DNA from: Candidatus Poribacteria bacterium
GTDB lineage: Bacteria; Poribacteria; WGA-4E; WGA-3G
NCBI GenBank assembly: GCA_022826805.1
Contig: JAJDUH010000043.1
Span: forward strand, 1-43,844
Length of the DNA: 43,844 nt
Direction of reading: 5' to 3'
Shown: positions 40,314 through 43,844 of the stretch, piece by piece
How the letters are laid out: each line of letters starts with the position of its first letter
How positions within the stretch are numbered: position 1 is the first letter of the stretch
Made by a program: the position numbers and the translations under genes
The notes under the pieces: model-generated
The model's database searches: none
Seen by the model: the letters and a program-made list of their open reading frames with translations, nothing else
What the model was told of the DNA's origin: nothing

Positions 40314-41279
40314 ATGAAAGTTACACGTTTTTTCGTTCTGTGTTGTGTGAGTTTGATATTCGTGTTTGCGAGTGCTTATCCTATTGACGCGAGAGCACCG
40401 AAGACGGAGAAGATCGTGTTTTCATCAAAGCGGCGCGGGAATTGGGATATCTATGTTATGAACCCCGATGGCAGCAATCAGGTCAGACTCACCAAAAACC
40501 CTTTAATCGATGTCAGTCCGGTGTGGTCGCCGACGGGTGAACAGATTCTTTTTGTCTCTGGTCAGGGCGGAGCGATGGATCTCTATGTAATGGATGCGAA
40601 TGGTAGTCGTCTGCGGAAAGTTTTTGGAGATGCGAGACATAGAATCGAACCGGCTTGGTCCCCCGATGGTGAAAGGATAGTATTTCACGCCCAATTGCCG
40701 AGATGGAGCATCCAAACGGCTACGATACACGGCAAAGATGTGAGACTGGTGGCGTCTGCCGACCCGCGTGGTGGTAATCCATCGTGGTCGCCCGATGGAA
40801 AAGAAATCGCCTATGTTGACAATATTAATGACACCCGCCGCATCCGAATTGTTACACTCGATTCGGGTGAAGTCCGGACATTCCTACCCAATAAATCCAC
40901 ATGGATGTATACGCCAGCATGGTCGCCGGATGGTGAAAAACTTGCCTTTACTTGGTACAAGTGGGGTGTAGGAGATAAGGGCGGACTTTTCGTTGCTAAT
41001 CGTGATGGCACGAGTTTGAAGCAGATTGGAAAAGCCAGACCTGGTGCGTCCAGTCCCGCATGGTCACCCGCCGGAGATAAAATTGTTTATACGGAGGAAG
41101 CCATAGAGAGAAATTGGCAAATTGTCATAATTGATATAAACAGTAGAAAGAAAAAGGAACTTACCGATCGTGGCTTGAACATTACACCCTCTTGGTTCGA
41201 TCCAGCATTTGTAACATTGCCCGTCGCGCCCCAACCGCATTTGCTAACGACTGTATGGGGTAAGATGAAAGCCGACTAA
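40314..41279 (+). CDS. PD40 beta-propeller protein J (lipoprotein operon)
   Basis: Encodes 321 residues with a signal peptide (MKVTRFFVLCCVSLIFVFAS, ending near IDARAP) and five W-blades (VWSPTGEQILF, AWSPDGERIVF, SWSPDGKEIAY, AWSPDGEKLAF, AWSPAGDKIVY). The tail PVAPQPHLLTTVWGKMKAD is the same type as in the minus-strand array 20 kb away. Being the last gene of the lipoprotein operon, it links the PD40 family to those lipoproteins. AAAGGAG precedes the ATG. Its stop codon overlaps the stop codon of the convergent helicase gene, so there is no room for a separate terminator. Confidence 0.86.
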   Translation: MKVTRFFVLCCVSLIFVFASAYPIDARAPKTEKIVFSSKRRGNWDIYVMNPDGSNQVRLTKNPLIDVSPVWSPTGEQILFVSGQGGAMDLYVMDANGSRLRKVFGDARHRIEPAWSPDGERIVFHAQLPRWSIQTATIHGKDVRLVASADPRGGNPSWSPDGKEIAYVDNINDTRRIRIVTLDSGEVRTFLPNKSTWMYTPAWSPDGEKLAFTWYKWGVGDKGGLFVANRDGTSLKQIGKARPGASSPAWSPAGDKIVYTEEAIERNWQIVIIDINSRKKKELTDRGLNITPSWFDPAFVTLPVAPQPHLLTTVWGKMKAD

Positions 41280-43660
41280 GGGCGCACCGTCCGTACCTGT
41301 CCACGGAGATCAAGCTGCACTTTCCAGTTATTCCAGCGCGGTAGCAGTATTGTACTCAACGCCGGTTGACGAATGCCGCGCTGCCAACGCAGCGTAACCA
41401 ATTTTTGGGCGGGGTTGTATTTCACATCGAATTTAGCGCCGTTAACAGAGAATTCCTTTGGATACTGCGCCTCAATTTCAGCGATCGTTCCAGCGTCTAT
41501 CTCGGTAAATGTTAGATCTTCAGCAGAGAGGAGTTGCCACTCCTCGGCAGCCTCAACGCCTAATGTAGTGAGCCGTGAAACCAGCCATGTGTGCGGCGTC
41601 ATCGTCTTTGTTGCTGATGTTTGTACATCAGGCTTGAGTGCGCAATGCAATAGCCAAGCATCAATCGAGCGTGTGAGATTTTCACCGACATCGGGGAACA
41701 CGGACCCAGAGAGAATAAGAGATGCTAACGCCTCTCTTAACAATCCGCCACTGAGCGGTTGACGTTCGCGTCCAATCTCCCTTCCCGTGTATTCGGTCAC
41801 GACCTCCGCAACGATGTCATCGCCTTCGAGTCTGGGGGTGGCGAGTTGAGAGGTTCCGATACCCGCATCCACCAAATCCTCAAAAGTACAGGGCATCGCC
41901 GTACGTCCCATCAATTGAACGCGCGTACCTTTCGCGATGCCGACGGTCTCGAAAATAAGGGCGGCATGCCGCTCGTCGGGTAGAAGGGAATCGGAATCAA
42001 GTAAAACCTCTTCCTGTCCATTTCCCCAGCCTTTGCCCTTCCGTCTCCGGATGTAAGCGCAAGCGACCCACTCACGTAGGAGATAAGCTATCAGCGCATC
42101 GCGATCGGGTTGTAGGGGGGTGTGGTCTTTTACTACAGGTGGCAGTTCAAAGAAGTCTCTGAGTTGCGTCGCGATCCTGCGGCATTCGGCGAGAGCGATT
42201 TTATGCAGATGATGGTGTTTCTCATCGCCACAACGTAATGTTCGGATTGCCGCCGTTGCATCGCATCCATCCCGAAAAAGGTCTTTTTGCCGAGCTTTCT
42301 GGATAGTGTCTTGCTGTTCGGTTGGCATGCCGTTCATGCGTCGCCATAGCGGGGCAGGTCGTTCCAATGTGGCGATCAAATCCACCAGGTCGCGTCGGAG
42401 AGAAGGTGGGGCTTTAACCAACAGTCGAGCGTGTAGCGGGTTAACAGGCAGTGCACAAATTCTGGCTCCGGTTGTCGTAAGTGTGCCGTCGTCGGATAGC
42501 ACGCCCCAACTTTTCAATTCCATTTGTGCTCTTTCTACTGCAAAATCAGGAGGTTCGTCAAGGAACGTCAAGTCTTGGGGACGGTAGCCGGTTGAAGCAA
42601 CAGTAAGCACGAATTGTGTTAAGTCCTCGCGCCGAATTTCTGGAGGTGTTTCCTGTTCAAGTTGTGCATGCTCTTCCCAGAGTCTATAACAGATACCGGG
42701 TCCGAGGCGACCGGCACGCCCGCGGCGTTGTTCGGCTGAGGCTTGTGAGATCGGACGCAGTGCCAAGACGATGCGCCGATTTTGATGGATACGCTGACGC
42801 ACTAAACCTGCGTCTATCACAGCCGTAATACCCGGGAGTGTGACGGACGTTTCTGCCACGTTGGTTGCGAGGATAACGCGACGACGTTGGGATCGTGGGT
42901 CAAATGCCAAGTCTTGGGCACTGGGAGGTAGATCGGCGTGCAGTGGGAGAAGTTCAACGTTCCGTATTCTACGTAGGGCATCTTGGCATGCGCTAATTTC
43001 ACCTTTGCCGGGTAGGAAAACCAAGACATTTCCCTCGGTCTCTTTGAGGGCACGGATAATCCCTCTTTCAACGCGTTCCACTAAATGGTGAGCGGTCGGC
43101 ACGACTGTACCGCCGAGGTAACGCACTTCAACGGGATAGAGGCTTCCTTTTGAACGTAAGACCTGTCCGCCGATAGATCGGGCGAGTTGTTGTGCAGCTA
43201 TCGTGGCAGACATGATAACAAGCCTTGCCTCACGCCGTTTCTTTCGACAGATAGCGAGAAACAGGTCTGCTTCTACACCGCGTTCATGGAATTCATCCAA
43301 AATGATGGTCCCATATTGATCTAATTCCGGTCCAGCGGCATATCGCAAGGCAACACCGGGCGTAACAAAACGGATACGGGTTCGCGCCTCCGAACTGACA
43401 TCCTCAAAACGGACGGTGTAGCCGATCGAATGTCCCAACGGTTCGCCGCGTTGTTGTGCTACCCACCGTGCGAGTGAACGACAGGCGACGCGTCTCGGTT
43501 CGACAACCAACACTGGGGTATCGGATAGCGCTGCGCACCATGGCGGAATTTGCGTTGATTTGCCGCTGCCCGTCGGTGCTACGACCACGACGGGACCTTT
43601 TGCGATGGCGTCTTGGAATGTTTCCTTTAGTTCTGTAATCGGCAGTGTGGTTTCGTTCAT
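41276..43660 (-). CDS. hrpB: ATP-dependent helicase HrpB
   Basis: Encodes 794 residues, near the usual 800-840 of HrpB. The DEAH-box core has Walker A PTGSGKST (29-36), DEFH at 122-125 (the HrpB variant of DEAH), SAT at 151-153 and motif VI QRRGRAGR. It is followed by the helicase-associated domain and the HrpB C-terminal domain (e.g. LLREWVACAYIRRRKGKG, PLSGGLLREALASLILSGSV). HrpB enzymes unwind RNA or RNA-containing structures; their cellular role is poorly known. The ATG at 43660 is chosen because a well-formed promoter ends eight bases before it; an in-frame TTG at 43696 would fall inside the -35 box. The mRNA may be leaderless. It is convergent with and overlaps the PD40 gene J by four bases. 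Confidence 0.9.
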   Translation of the reverse strand: MNETTLPITELKETFQDAIAKGPVVVVAPTGSGKSTQIPPWCAALSDTPVLVVEPRRVACRSLARWVAQQRGEPLGHSIGYTVRFEDVSSEARTRIRFVTPGVALRYAAGPELDQYGTIILDEFHERGVEADLFLAICRKKRREARLVIMSATIAAQQLARSIGGQVLRSKGSLYPVEVRYLGGTVVPTAHHLVERVERGIIRALKETEGNVLVFLPGKGEISACQDALRRIRNVELLPLHADLPPSAQDLAFDPRSQRRRVILATNVAETSVTLPGITAVIDAGLVRQRIHQNRRIVLALRPISQASAEQRRGRAGRLGPGICYRLWEEHAQLEQETPPEIRREDLTQFVLTVASTGYRPQDLTFLDEPPDFAVERAQMELKSWGVLSDDGTLTTTGARICALPVNPLHARLLVKAPPSLRRDLVDLIATLERPAPLWRRMNGMPTEQQDTIQKARQKDLFRDGCDATAAIRTLRCGDEKHHHLHKIALAECRRIATQLRDFFELPPVVKDHTPLQPDRDALIAYLLREWVACAYIRRRKGKGWGNGQEEVLLDSDSLLPDERHAALIFETVGIAKGTRVQLMGRTAMPCTFEDLVDAGIGTSQLATPRLEGDDIVAEVVTEYTGREIGRERQPLSGGLLREALASLILSGSVFPDVGENLTRSIDAWLLHCALKPDVQTSATKTMTPHTWLVSRLTTLGVEAAEEWQLLSAEDLTFTEIDAGTIAEIEAQYPKEFSVNGAKFDVKYNPAQKLVTLRWQRGIRQPALSTILLPRWNNWKVQLDLRGQVRTVRP

Positions 43661-43667
43661 GGCGTGT

Positions 43668-43696
43668 ATTATAACCGACAGCAGCTTTGGTATCAA
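43668..43696 (-). promoter_or_regulatory. Sigma-70 promoter directly before hrpB
   Basis: Minus strand: TTGATA (43696-43691), 17-base spacer, TATAAT (43673-43668). Only seven bases separate the -10 box from the ATG, so the expected transcription start is at or next to the start codon. No ribosome binding site fits in between. Confidence 0.65.
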
Positions 43697-43776
43697 GCGG
43701 AACCCAGGGGCATTTAGTTTATATATTTACTTTATATATATGGATGTTTTTCGTGTTTTTTTACCCTTCCAACTCG

Positions 43777-43801
43777 GTAAGCGAGATTTCCTAACCTCGC
43801 T
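43777..43801 (+). repeat. GTAG-type palindrome (GTAA variant)
   Basis: GTAAGCGAGATTTCCTAACC and the following bases form arms GCGAG and CTCGC. It is related to the copies at 2805 and 7626. Confidence 0.5.
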
Positions 43802-43844
43802 GGCTTGAAAAAAAGGGTGTAAAACCCGATAATTTCTTAAAACT

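Noticed and set aside
1..43844. tRNA or rRNA genes
   Set aside because: No conserved T-arm GGTTCGA context with a matching acceptor stem and no rRNA core sequence was noticed; a covariance-model scan would be needed to exclude a divergent one.

Overview
The window looks like a chromosomal stretch of an uncultivated Gram-negative bacterium of the Planctomycetes / Candidatus Poribacteria type. This is inferred from gene content: a DUF1800-DUF1501 pair, prenyltransferase-repeat and DUF547 proteins, Gfo/Idh/MocA and enolase-superfamily enzymes, a dockerin plus FlgD/type-A-sorting C-terminus, a TonB-dependent receptor, many PD40 (TolB-like) propellers and abundant GTAG-headed intergenic palindromes. 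No rRNA, tRNA or phage genes were seen, so the assignment rests on family composition only.

Layout. Positions 1-140 are the left end of an IS3-family element running off the window. Positions 351-7479 (all minus) hold a set of unrelated genes: a MacB/FtsX-type permease, a nitrilase-family hydrolase, a secreted prenyltransferase-repeat protein, a Gfo/Idh/MocA oxidoreductase, a DUF547 protein and a mandelate racemase-like enzyme. Positions 7760-10840 encode a solitary single-chain restriction-modification enzyme. Positions 10892-20824 are a tandem array of nine PD40 beta-propeller genes, one of them frameshifted at a C8 tract. Positions 21002-26342 carry two genes in which an ECF sigma factor is fused through one membrane helix to a beta-propeller (BNR/Asp-box in one, Kelch in the other). 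Positions 26650-30012 hold a secreted Kelch protein and a WD40-dockerin protein.

On the plus strand follow a DUF1800-DUF1501-NHL operon (30370-33947) with a strong terminator behind it, a TonB-dependent receptor (34205-36658), and an operon of four paralogous lipoproteins plus a tenth PD40 protein (37112-41279). The last gene, convergent, is an HrpB-type helicase (41276-43660).

How it may work together. Five beta-propeller families (PD40, BNR, Kelch, WD40, NHL) are concentrated in about 30 kb around two membrane-anchored sigma-propeller fusions. A 33-bp bipartite motif (TTATGCA, 13 bases, AAAATTGTGTCTT) with invariant spacing lies upstream of the sigma-BNR gene, the Kelch gene and the WD40-dockerin gene, with a fourth copy behind the TonB receptor gene. 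A C-terminal tail (LLTTxWGxxK) is shared by PD40 and Kelch proteins although their folds are different families. A reasonable but untested model is a one-component surface-sensing system: a propeller outside the inner membrane controls a tethered sigma factor, which transcribes exported propeller proteins, many of which carry a common C-terminal tag.
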